DNA from: Mycobacterium sp. IS-836
GTDB taxonomy: Bacteria; Actinomycetota; Actinomycetes; Mycobacteriales; Mycobacteriaceae
Reading direction: 5' to 3'
Assembly: GCF_001954275.1 (NCBI RefSeq)
Contig: NZ_MBEU01000017.1
Coordinates: forward strand, 62,001-126,000
Length of the DNA: 64,000 nt
Below are positions 8,917 through 16,763 of this stretch, one piece after another. The notes under the pieces were generated by a model. It did no database searches. It was not told the origin of the DNA and saw nothing but the letters and a program-made list of their open reading frames with translations. Every line of letters begins with the position of its first letter. Within the stretch, counting starts at the first letter, position 1. The position numbers were made by a program, and so were the translations under genes.

Positions 8917-10524
8917 TCATCGCAGATTCGACAACCGCTCGTCAAGGCTGAAGCCTTCGCGCAGTTCGCGTTTAAGCAGTTTGCCGCTGGGATTCTTCGG
9001 CAGTGAATCGACGAAGAAAATGCGTTTTGGCGTCTTGAATCCGGCCAGATGCTCCCGGCAGTGCACGAGCAGATCGGTTTCTGTCACGGCGACTCCGTCG
9101 CGGGGCACCACCGCCGCCGCCACGGCTTCCACCCAGACCGGATGCGCCAAGCCGAATACCGCGACTTCCTGGACCCCGCTGTGTCGGTACAAGACTTCCT
9201 CAACTTCGCGGCTGGCCACGTTCTCGCCACCCGATTTGATCATGTCCTTCTTGCGGTCGACGACGTGCAGCAGGCCGTGCTCGTCGAAGTAGCCCAAGTC
9301 GCCGGAATGGAACCAGCCGGCGCGGAAGGCCTCGGCAGTCCGTTCGGCATCGTCTAGGTAGCCCAGCATCAAATGCGGGCTGCGGTGGGCGATCTCGCCG
9401 ACGACACCGGTGGCCACCGGGATGTCGTTGTCGTCGAGAATCGTCGTCTCCACATTGACCACGGGGCGGCCGGCCGCACCCGCGTGGGCGTCCTGCTCAT
9501 CTGGCCCGAGCGCCGACGCGAGCGGCGCCATCTCGGTCTGACCGTAGAAGTTCCATAACCTCAGATTTGGTAGCCGGGTCCGGATCTCGTTGAGGACCTC
9601 GACGGGCATCGCCGAGGCGCCGTAGTACCCCTTACGCAGGCTGGACAGATCCACCTCGTCGAAGATCTGGCAGCGCAGCAGGCTGATCCATACCGTCGGT
9701 GGCGCAAAGTAATTCGTCACGCCATAGCGTGCGATGGTGCGCAGGACAAGTTCGGGGTCCGGACGGGGCAGGATGATGCTGGTAGCGCCGAGATAGATAT
9801 CTGTGGCCAGGAAGTTGTCCAGCTGTGCGCAGTGGTAAAGCGGCAGCGAGTGGATCTCGATGTCGTCACCGGACATCGACCCGGCGACGATGGTGCTCAC
9901 GTATTGCCACATCAGGCTGCGGCTGGAGTGCATCGCCGCCTTCGGGCGCGACTCGGTGCCGCTGGTGTACATCAGCCGTAGGAGCTGGTCGTCGTCGATG
10001 CGCGGGTTGGGGGCCGCGGCGGTACTCGTCAACCAATCTGCGAAGTCTTCCCAGCCCGCTGCAGCCGTGTGCCCGGCCGGCAGCAGCGCAACCCTCGTCG
10101 TGACTGAGCCGCCCAGTCGCATCGCTTTCTCAGCGGTCGGCATCAGCTCCGCCTCGACAACGAACCCCCTGACCCGGCTGTGGCCGAGGATATAGGCGAT
10201 CTCCTCGGCGGTGAGCATGAAGTTGATCGGCACCAGGACGACCGCTGCGCGCGCGGTCGCGAAAGCCAGAACGGCGTACTGCCAGCAGTTGCGCGCCAGC
10301 AACGCGATGCGATCGCCAGGTGCAAAGCCGTTGTCGCGCAATGCCGCCGCCGCTCTGTCGATCCGATGATCGAACTCGGCGAAGGTCAGTTCGACATCCC
10401 CGTCGATGATCGCAGTCTTGTCCGGTTGGCGGCGGGCCGATCGGCGAGGAATATCGCCGAGCGTATGACCGCTCGCCTGTGCGACTAGGGTGCGCACCCG
10501 TCCGTCGAAGCGCACCCGATCCAT
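8917..10524 (-). CDS. Acyl-CoA synthetase (FadD-type AMP ligase)
   Basis: A 535-residue ANL-family ligase that activates a carboxylic acid with ATP and CoA. Seen are the P-loop YTSGTESRPK (186-195), FYGQTEMAPL (adenine region), GWFHSGDLG with the hinge DRKKDMIKSGGEN, and the C-terminal catalytic Lys in PSGKLLKRELR. It is the first gene of the minus operon that ends at the thioesterase. I chose ATG at 10524; the open frame continues upstream into the divergent promoter region with unrelated sequence. No clear Shine-Dalgarno. The substrate is unknown; a steroid- or terpene-derived acid is plausible. Confidence 0.9.
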   Translation of the reverse strand: MDRVRFDGRVRTLVAQASGHTLGDIPRRSARRQPDKTAIIDGDVELTFAEFDHRIDRAAAALRDNGFAPGDRIALLARNCWQYAVLAFATARAAVVLVPINFMLTAEEIAYILGHSRVRGFVVEAELMPTAEKAMRLGGSVTTRVALLPAGHTAAAGWEDFADWLTSTAAAPNPRIDDDQLLRLMYTSGTESRPKAAMHSSRSLMWQYVSTIVAGSMSGDDIEIHSLPLYHCAQLDNFLATDIYLGATSIILPRPDPELVLRTIARYGVTNYFAPPTVWISLLRCQIFDEVDLSSLRKGYYGASAMPVEVLNEIRTRLPNLRLWNFYGQTEMAPLASALGPDEQDAHAGAAGRPVVNVETTILDDNDIPVATGVVGEIAHRSPHLMLGYLDDAERTAEAFRAGWFHSGDLGYFDEHGLLHVVDRKKDMIKSGGENVASREVEEVLYRHSGVQEVAVFGLAHPVWVEAVAAAVVPRDGVAVTETDLLVHCREHLAGFKTPKRIFFVDSLPKNPSGKLLKRELREGFSLDERLSNLR

Positions 10525-10557
10525 GTTTCGGAGAGTATGCGTCGGATGCCGTCGCGG

Positions 10558-10583
10558 GTCTACTCCTGTCCCGCTGAGTAGAC
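10558..10583. promoter_or_regulatory. Perfect 8-bp inverted repeat between divergent operons
   Basis: GTCTACTC (10558-10565) and GAGTAGAC (10576-10583) are perfect inverted copies separated by 10 bases, in the 102-base gap between fadD and the first Baeyer-Villiger gene. The size and position suit an operator for a dimeric regulator controlling both operons. A GATACT hexamer at 10614-10619 lies seven bases before the plus-strand ATG, consistent with a leaderless transcript. Inference from symmetry only. Confidence 0.5.
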
Positions 10584-10626
10584 AGATGGCCGCGCGACCC
10601 AACCGTCCGCCTCGATACTCGATGGC

Positions 10627-12555
10627 ATGACCGCCGCCACGGAATCGACGTCGCCCACCGGCCCCGCCGTTCCCGACCCCGGCGAACTGCGGGACAACCT
10701 GCGGCAGGCCGACCCTGGCGTCCTGGTCGCGGTGTTGGCCCAGCTCACCGGAGACCCGTCGGTGATCGAGACCTACGCGCCCAAAATCTCGCACATTCCT
10801 GACCCACCCGAACGGGCCGGTGTCACCGACCCCGAAACTGCCGAAGCGCTGGTACGCGCCGTCATTGACGCGCTGGCTCAGCCCCGGCGAGCCGATGCGG
10901 TGGCCGCCGCCGACCGGGATTTGTTCGCTCGACTGCTGCCGATCGCGCTGGGTTCGGAAGTCGAGGACGAGCAGGTCGACCTGCTACTCGAGCAGGGCGG
11001 CTTCCAGCGGTCGCAGCCGACGCTGCCGCGCACGGTGCCGATCCCCGATACCGTGAAAATCGCCATCATCGGAGCGGGCATCGCGGGGATCAGCGTCGCG
11101 CTGGCCGCCGCCGCGGAGGGCGTGTCCTACGAGATCTTCGACCGCAACGCGGAGGTCGGCGGCACTTGGCTGACCACAACCTATCCGGGCATCGGCGTCG
11201 ACACCCCGTCGGCGTACTACTCGCTCTCTTGGGAAGTCAACCCCGACTGGAGCAGCTACTATCCGCAAGGCGCGGAGTATCAACGCTATCTGGTGGCCCT
11301 CGCCGACAAGTACAAGCTGCGCGAGCGGACCCGGTTCCGCACCGAGGTCGATGCCTTGTGGTGGGACGCCGATCGAAACCAATGGCAGATCCATTCGGTC
11401 GATGCCGACGGCCACCGTGACATCAGCTACGCAAGCGTAGTGATCACCGCGGCCGGCTACCTCAACCGGCCCCGCTGGCCCGATGTCAAGGGGCGAGAAA
11501 CGTTCGCGGGCATCAGCATTCACTCGGCCCGGTGGGATTCCTCGGTGGATCTCACCGGCAAGAAGGTGGCGATCATCGGCGCCGGGTGCACCGCGGTGCA
11601 GATCGTCGACGCGTGCGTCGACCAGGTGGACCACCTGACGATATTCCAGCGTCAGCCGCACTGGGTGGCGCCACGCAAACGTCCCACCGACGAGGTCCCC
11701 GCGCATCGGCGCTACCTCGGGCGTCACCTGCCGTACTACGCGAATTGGAACCGGCTCAAATCGTATTGGGGAACCGCCGACAACAACTACCCGGTCATCC
11801 TGCAGGACCCGGAGTGGGCCAAGGACCACCTGTCCATCTCTGCGGCCAACGACGTGCTTCTGCAGATGTGCCTGGCGTACATCGAGCAGACCTTCGGCGA
11901 AGACACGGAGTTGGCCAAAAAGGTCACGCCGGATTTCGCACCGTACGGCAAGCGGATCATCCGCGATCCGGGCGGGTATTACGCGGCGTTGACGCGCGAC
12001 CATGTTGACGTGGAGGCCAGCGAACCGGCCGAGGTCAACGCGAAAGGCATTGTCACACAGGACGGTCGGCAGATCGACCTCGACGTGATCATCTATGCCA
12101 CCGGCTACTACCTGGACTTCCTGTCCACAATCGACATCCGCGGCCGTGACGGCAAGAAGCTGACAGACGAATGGGGCGAAAGTCCTCGTGCCTACCGCGG
12201 CGGAACCGTACCCGGCTTTCCCAACCTGTTCACCATGTCGGCACCGAACTACAGCCCCGGTCACGGCGCCGGCGCGAACTTCTCAATGGAGGTGCTCGCG
12301 CACTACATCATCGAATGCCTGCAGTTGATGGCGCTGCGCGGCGCCGACACTATCGAAGTCACTCGGCGGGCGTACGAGGACTACGTCGCGGAAATCGACG
12401 AGACGATGATGGGTACCGTGTGGTGCCACACGCCGAATGCGCACACCTACTACCGGTCGGGATCGGGGCGGGTGGTGGTGGCGACGCCATATCGACTGGT
12501 CGACGTCTGGCATCAGCATCGCGCGCCGATCGAAGAGGATTTTACATTGCGATGA
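10627..12555 (+). CDS. Class I Baeyer-Villiger monooxygenase, long form
   Basis: A 642-residue FAD/NADPH monooxygenase that inserts oxygen next to a ketone, giving an ester or lactone. FAD Rossmann motif GAGIAG (149-154), Baeyer-Villiger fingerprint FAGISIHSARWD (293-304) and NADPH motif GAGCTA (318-323) are in the expected order. About 140 residues precede the FAD fold, an extension known from 4-hydroxyacetophenone monooxygenase and relatives that act on aryl or steroid methyl ketones. Its stop overlaps the next SDR start (ATGA). The N-terminal extension has no recognisable motif. Confidence 0.92.
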   Translation: MTAATESTSPTGPAVPDPGELRDNLRQADPGVLVAVLAQLTGDPSVIETYAPKISHIPDPPERAGVTDPETAEALVRAVIDALAQPRRADAVAAADRDLFARLLPIALGSEVEDEQVDLLLEQGGFQRSQPTLPRTVPIPDTVKIAIIGAGIAGISVALAAAAEGVSYEIFDRNAEVGGTWLTTTYPGIGVDTPSAYYSLSWEVNPDWSSYYPQGAEYQRYLVALADKYKLRERTRFRTEVDALWWDADRNQWQIHSVDADGHRDISYASVVITAAGYLNRPRWPDVKGRETFAGISIHSARWDSSVDLTGKKVAIIGAGCTAVQIVDACVDQVDHLTIFQRQPHWVAPRKRPTDEVPAHRRYLGRHLPYYANWNRLKSYWGTADNNYPVILQDPEWAKDHLSISAANDVLLQMCLAYIEQTFGEDTELAKKVTPDFAPYGKRIIRDPGGYYAALTRDHVDVEASEPAEVNAKGIVTQDGRQIDLDVIIYATGYYLDFLSTIDIRGRDGKKLTDEWGESPRAYRGGTVPGFPNLFTMSAPNYSPGHGAGANFSMEVLAHYIIECLQLMALRGADTIEVTRRAYEDYVAEIDETMMGTVWCHTPNAHTYYRSGSGRVVVATPYRLVDVWHQHRAPIEEDFTLR

Positions 12556-13439
12556 GCCAATTGCTCACCGGCAAGACGGCTTTGGTCACCGGCAGCAGCC
12601 GCGGCATTGGACGCGCAATCGCCCAGCGTCTCGCCGCAGAAGGCGCGACCGTCGCGGTCACGGCCCGTGCCTACCAACCGTCGCAGTCCATCCGGGCCGG
12701 GGCCACCTCGGCGCTACCGGGCACGATCGACGAGACCGTCGCCCTGATCGAAGAGGCTGGCGGATCAGCGTTCGGACTGACCGCGGACCTCGAGGACGGC
12801 GCGGCGCGCGATGGCCTGGTGGACGCGGTGCTGGAACGCAGCGGCCGCATCGACATCCTGGTCAACAACGCCGGTTTCGCCGACTACTCGGTGATCGAGA
12901 ACATGTCGCTGGAAACCTTCGACCGGACCATCGAGCACTATCTGCGGACGCCGTTCGTTTTGACCAAAGCTGCGGTGCCACATATGCGTAGACAAGGTGG
13001 CGGGTGGATCGTCAACATCGGCTCGGTCACCGGTGTGGCTCCAGTGCGGCCGTACCGGGAGTACAACAAAACTGCCGGTGACGTCATCTACGCGTCTTGC
13101 AAGGCCGCACTGCATCGCTTCACCCAGGGCGTCGCTGCGGAGTTGCTCGATGCCAACATCGCCGTGAACTGCGTCGGCCCGTCGACGGCCGTCCGCACAC
13201 CTGGTGCTGCACAGTTGATCCCGGAGACCTTCTTTACCGAGCCGGTCGAGTATCTGGCCGAGACGGTGCTCGCGATGTGCCATCTGCCGGCCGCGCAACG
13301 CACCGGCCTGGTGGCCTTCAGCCTGCACTACCCGTGGTCACATGGGCTGCCGGTGCGCAGCCTCGACGGTAGGTCGGAGCTGCCGCCGCTGGAACCGCCG
13401 GCATCTGCTAACCCGAATATCCTCCCCGCCGGGCTATAG
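12552..13439 (+). CDS. Short-chain dehydrogenase/reductase
   Basis: A 295-residue SDR with TGSSRGIG (13-20), NNAG (105-108), Ser158, Tyr180 and Lys184 (YASCK). A basic TAR after beta-2 suggests NADP(H). There is an insertion of about 20 residues after beta-2 (YQPSQS...) and a longer C-terminus than usual, ending in a Pro/Asn-rich tail. Coupled to the Baeyer-Villiger gene by a four-base overlap, so it may make or consume the ketone that enzyme uses. Confidence 0.9.
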   Translation: MSQLLTGKTALVTGSSRGIGRAIAQRLAAEGATVAVTARAYQPSQSIRAGATSALPGTIDETVALIEEAGGSAFGLTADLEDGAARDGLVDAVLERSGRIDILVNNAGFADYSVIENMSLETFDRTIEHYLRTPFVLTKAAVPHMRRQGGGWIVNIGSVTGVAPVRPYREYNKTAGDVIYASCKAALHRFTQGVAAELLDANIAVNCVGPSTAVRTPGAAQLIPETFFTEPVEYLAETVLAMCHLPAAQRTGLVAFSLHYPWSHGLPVRSLDGRSELPPLEPPASANPNILPAGL

Positions 13440-13457
13440 CCTGAAAGATAAAGAAAC

Positions 13458-13901
13458 ATGGATACCGATCGGCTACAACGCCTGTTCGATGAGCGTGACA
13501 TACAGCGCGCGTTGAACCTATTCGCCCGCGCCATGGACGACCGCGACTGGATCGCGATGGCCGAGATTCTCGCCGATGACGCTCAAGGCGACTTCGGCAC
13601 CGGCCGTCTGCACGGCAATGCAGCAATCATTGAACTGATACGGGGTTTCCTCGACAATTGTGGTCCGACCCAACACCTATTGGGCAATGTTGTTATCGAT
13701 GTTGATGGCGATAATGCATTCAGCCGCGCCTACATTCGCGATGTCCATCTTCAGTCTGATGCTGACGCGTCGGCGCGGTTCTATACCCTCGGCGACTACG
13801 AAGACACGTGGCAGCGGCGTGCCGACGGGACGTGGTGCCTGACAGAGCGGATCAAGGCCAACCGCGCCCACGTCGGATCACTCAGTGTCTTCAGCAGCTA
13901 G
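13458..13901 (+). CDS. SnoaL-like protein
   Basis: A 147-residue NTF2-fold protein, with the N-terminal helical pattern DIQRALNLFARAMDDRDW and the C-terminal WxxxxDGTW found in SnoaL_4-type proteins. Part of the gene (about 13670-13760) is notably lower in GC than the surroundings. It follows the SDR by 18 bases and ends convergently, overlapping the Dabb-type gene by 11 bases. Probably a small enzyme or binding protein of the pathway; the reaction is unknown. Confidence 0.82.
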   Translation: MDTDRLQRLFDERDIQRALNLFARAMDDRDWIAMAEILADDAQGDFGTGRLHGNAAIIELIRGFLDNCGPTQHLLGNVVIDVDGDNAFSRAYIRDVHLQSDADASARFYTLGDYEDTWQRRADGTWCLTERIKANRAHVGSLSVFSS

Positions 13902-14535
13902 TTGGCAAGGGCGCGATGCATCGACAGAAGCTGTGGCACACCCGGTCGCGCACGATCACGTCAGGACATTCCGGATCGAACCATCGGTCCACCACAGCCC
14001 AGTGGATCGGATGCATCAGGTAGGGACCCATCAGACCGTCGAGATCGCTGAACTCCTGCTCGAACACGTGCGTCCATGATGAGGCCCCGATCGCATCATC
14101 GACGCGGCTCAGCTGCCACGCTCTGACGGCCGGTATGTAGTCGGGCATCCAGGACAGCTCGTCTTCGAAACGTTCAACTGTGACGGCGGCCGTATCTGGC
14201 GCTACCCGCAACAGCAGGGTGCGATAGACGGTTCCCGGGCCGCCGCCGTTGTGGTTCAGAACACCTGCGTAGGTCGCTCCATTGACTCGCGTAATCCCGG
14301 GATCGTGCAGCACCGCAGCGAAATCATCCGCGGCCGAGAGCCATTGACTTCGTGATTCGAACCTCAAGTGGACTAGGACGTCGCCCCCGTTGCGCGACCC
14401 CGGCAGCGTCGGCTCGACGAGCCGGTGTAGTGCGGAGGTCGCTTCCGCCGCCGAACGCACGGCCGCCAGCACCCGAAGCCGCTCTTCCTCCGCGATGTCG
14501 ATGAGCCTGGTAACGCTATACATCGCAGAGGCCAT
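13891..14535 (-). CDS. Dabb-type stress-responsive A/B-barrel protein
   Basis: A protein of up to 214 residues in which the second half (FEDELSWMPDYI..., RAWQLSRV, WTHVFEQEF, YLMHPIHWAVVDRWFDPECP) has the pattern of Dabb-domain proteins, a dimeric ferredoxin-like barrel found in small catabolic enzymes. The N-terminal half looks like a degenerate second copy. The start may be ATG 14535 or ATG 14523; both overlap the preceding barrel gene, and neither has a convincing ribosome site. It ends overlapping the convergent SnoaL gene. Catalytic role unknown. Confidence 0.75.
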   Translation of the reverse strand: MASAMYSVTRLIDIAEEERLRVLAAVRSAAEATSALHRLVEPTLPGSRNGGDVLVHLRFESRSQWLSAADDFAAVLHDPGITRVNGATYAGVLNHNGGGPGTVYRTLLLRVAPDTAAVTVERFEDELSWMPDYIPAVRAWQLSRVDDAIGASSWTHVFEQEFSDLDGLMGPYLMHPIHWAVVDRWFDPECPDVIVRDRVCHSFCRCIAPLPTSC

Positions 14536-14863
14536 CGACGTCGTCGGCTGCAGCGGCGAAAGACCGCGACCGCGCGGTGACCAGTTCGCTGATCCGAGAC
14601 CACCATTCGCCCAGTGCCGGGTCCGGCCGACCCTTCCAGGTCATCTCCCACCATGCCTGCACGCTCGGCAGCGTCCAGCTGATAGTGACGGTATTTGAGA
14701 GATCTTTGGACCAGATCGGAGGACTGACGAGGACGTCGCGCAATGTCATCCCGCGGCAGCGGGCGCCGGGCGCGTATTCGGCGAGGTAGGCGTCGACGAA
14801 TGTCCTTGCGCAGCCGGGCTTGGTCACCACTGTGTCGATGACGAATATCCGACCGTCAGCCAT
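14516..14863 (-). CDS. Small alpha+beta barrel protein (EthD/Dabb-like)
   Basis: A 115-residue protein beginning MADGRIFVIDTVVTKPG, a first strand typical of dimeric alpha+beta barrel proteins, with conserved-looking SWTLPSVQAWWEM. ATG at 14863 is chosen because the preceding gene ends at 14875 and upstream sequence is coding for that gene. It is third in the IclR-esterase operon and overlaps the next barrel gene. The two barrel genes may form a heteromer or act in sequence. Confidence 0.78.
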   Translation of the reverse strand: MADGRIFVIDTVVTKPGCARTFVDAYLAEYAPGARCRGMTLRDVLVSPPIWSKDLSNTVTISWTLPSVQAWWEMTWKGRPDPALGEWWSRISELVTARSRSFAAAADDVDGLCDV

Positions 14864-14874
14864 GGTGCGACCTT

Positions 14875-15792
14875 TCAGCGAAGCAGTTGAGCCAGTCCCG
14901 AGCACGCCTGCTGCCGCGCTTCGTGAGCTATGTCGAGCATCGGCATCGTCATGAACCCGTGGATGCCGCCGTCGAAGGGGCATCGCACAGTGATCACACC
15001 CGCAGCCTCGAGCGCGTCGGCGTAGGCGTTGCCCTCGTCACGAAGTGGATCGTGACCGGCGGTGACGATGACTGCTGGCGGCAGTCCGGCCAGGTTCGCC
15101 CGAAGGGGCGACGCGTATGGGTGTTCCCGATCGGCACGCGCCGGAACGTACTGATCCCAATACCATTGCAGAGCCGGCTTCGGATTGTAGAAACCGTTGC
15201 CGAACAAGCGATAAGACTCGTTGTTAAAGTCGGCTGCTATCACCGGATAGATGAGCAACTGGCCCGCGATCGGGGGACCGCTGCGATCGCGCGCCATCAC
15301 CGCGGTGACGGCGGCCAGGTTTCCTCCCGCGCTGTCGCCGCCGACCACAACGCGCTGTGCATCGCCGGCAACCGCGTCCGCATTGTCGGCCGCCCATCGG
15401 GCGACCGCGTAGACGTCCTCGGCAGCGTCAGGCCACCGATGCTCCGGGGCCAGGCGGTAGGCGACCGAAATCACAACGGCGGGAACACGATTAGCAATAG
15501 TCCGGCACAGGCCGTCGTGACTGTCCAGGTCGCAGAACACAAAGCCGCCACCGTGGGCGTACACCAGGATCGGCAGGCTCTCGCCATCGGGGCGGTAGAT
15601 CCGCACCGCGATGTCGCCGCCGGGCCCCGGAATGGATTCGTCTCTCACCTCGGCAACGGGCTCGAGTTCTGCAGGTGGCACGAAGCGGGAGCGGATCGTT
15701 GCCCTTGCCTGCGCACCGGTCATGGTGTGGACCGGCGGGAAGCCGGCGTCCAGCGCCTCGATCAGCGGCGCGATCTGTGGATCGAGGCTCAC
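14875..15792 (-). CDS. HSL-family alpha/beta hydrolase (esterase)
   Basis: A 305-residue esterase with HGGG (80-83), nucleophile Ser154 in GGDSAGG, Asp248 (GHDP) and His278 (IHGF). The GTG start at 15792 overlaps the IclR stop (GTGA), which settles the start against the longer open frame. Cytoplasmic, no signal. Its place directly behind the regulator suggests that its substrate, perhaps a Baeyer-Villiger ester, is central to the controlled pathway. It is the second HSL esterase of the island. Confidence 0.9.
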   Translation of the reverse strand: MSLDPQIAPLIEALDAGFPPVHTMTGAQARATIRSRFVPPAELEPVAEVRDESIPGPGGDIAVRIYRPDGESLPILVYAHGGGFVFCDLDSHDGLCRTIANRVPAVVISVAYRLAPEHRWPDAAEDVYAVARWAADNADAVAGDAQRVVVGGDSAGGNLAAVTAVMARDRSGPPIAGQLLIYPVIAADFNNESYRLFGNGFYNPKPALQWYWDQYVPARADREHPYASPLRANLAGLPPAVIVTAGHDPLRDEGNAYADALEAAGVITVRCPFDGGIHGFMTMPMLDIAHEARQQACSGLAQLLR

Positions 15793-16628
15793 GCGTATTG
15801 CAGGGCAGGACGCGGCGCGGAACGCGCCAGTCGCAGTGGCCGCAGCGGTTGCAGGGTTGGCGCCACCCGCTGCGGGCCGTCCTCGACGTTGCGCCAGACG
15901 GCCATCGCGGTCATGCGCACGGGGGCGGCCAGGCGCTGATCGAACATCATGCGATTCATCGGACCGCACACCGACACCGCGGCGACGGCCTCACCCGGGC
16001 TGCCGATCGGGGCTGCCACACAACCGAATCCGAGCAGCGACTCCTCGCGCTCGAACGCGACACCGTGGGCGCGCACCTTGGCCAATTCGATCGCCAGTTG
16101 CGAGCTGTTAACGATCGAGTACTTGGTCTTGCGGGCCTGCAGATCCACGGCGGTGTCCTCGTCACTGTAGGCCAGGATCGCCTTGCCCACGGCGGTGCAG
16201 TGCGCGGGTTGACGGCCCCCAACTCGGGTGGGGATCGCGGCGTTCATCGGTTCGCCGACCTTGTCGAGATAGACGACGTCGGGTCCGTCCAGGACCGCGA
16301 GGTGTACGACAAGCCCGGTGGCGCGGTGCAATTCGCCCAGCAGCGGACTGGCCGCGCGCACCAGACGGTCCTGGTGTACGGCTAGCGAGCCGAGCTCCAC
16401 CAAACGCATACCGAGCTCGTAGTCGCGGCCGCTGCGGCGCAGCCAGCGCAGTTGCACCAAGCGCTCGAGCATCCGATGCGCCGACGAGCGCGGCAGGCCG
16501 GTACGGCGGACGATCTGTGCCAGCGTCAGCCGTCCCGGTCCATCGAACGCATCAAGCACCAACGAGATGCGGTCGATAACGGCACTGGGTGTTGGTTGGG
16601 CGGTCGCGACGGCGTCGGTTCGTGACAT
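15789..16628 (-). CDS. IclR-family transcriptional regulator
   Basis: A 279-residue regulator. The N-terminal winged helix (LTLAQIVRRTGLPRSSAHRMLERL, about residues 35-58) is followed by the IclR effector-binding domain (VYLDKVGE, HCTAVGKAILA, GVAFEREE, GCVAAPI). It probably senses a pathway acid or phenol and controls its own operon and perhaps the hsaA/hsaC operon behind it. ATG at 16628 follows TTGAGG and is preferred to TTG at 16640. A perfect palindrome lies 31-54 bases upstream. Confidence 0.92.
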   Translation of the reverse strand: MSRTDAVATAQPTPSAVIDRISLVLDAFDGPGRLTLAQIVRRTGLPRSSAHRMLERLVQLRWLRRSGRDYELGMRLVELGSLAVHQDRLVRAASPLLGELHRATGLVVHLAVLDGPDVVYLDKVGEPMNAAIPTRVGGRQPAHCTAVGKAILAYSDEDTAVDLQARKTKYSIVNSSQLAIELAKVRAHGVAFEREESLLGFGCVAAPIGSPGEAVAAVSVCGPMNRMMFDQRLAAPVRMTAMAVWRNVEDGPQRVAPTLQPLRPLRLARSAPRPALQYA

Positions 16629-16659
16629 CGGTGTCCTCAAGGGTTGCTATAACTGGCTG

Positions 16660-16682
16660 ATATATTCCTATTAGGAATATAT
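16660..16682. promoter_or_regulatory. Perfect 23-bp palindrome, likely IclR operator
   Basis: ATATATTCCTA, one central base, then TAGGAATATAT: an 11+1+11 perfect inverted repeat in the short gap between the IclR gene and the terminator of the upstream operon. It is AT-rich in a GC-rich genome. IclR regulators commonly bind palindromes next to their own gene. I found no second full copy in the window by eye, so autoregulation is the simplest reading. Confidence 0.65.
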
Positions 16683-16719
16683 GCACCATACCGCTGTGGC
16701 TGCTGTCACACAAGACACG

Positions 16720-16751
16720 AAAAAGCGCCGACGGACCCGGGTCAGTCGGCG
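16720..16751 (-). terminator. Intrinsic-type terminator after the hsaA/hsaC operon
   Basis: Read on the minus strand, a 7-bp stem (CGCCGAC paired with GTCGGCG, 12-base loop) is followed by CTTTTTC. It lies 12 bases past the stop of the FAD gene and separates that operon from the IclR promoter. The T run makes it one of the few canonical-looking terminators here. Confidence 0.65.
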
Positions 16752-16763
16752 GATTAGCGCAGG

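Noticed and set aside
10984..12264. A 426-codon minus-strand open frame
   Set aside because: Antisense to the Baeyer-Villiger gene, whose motifs are all in place; no domain in the shadow frame.
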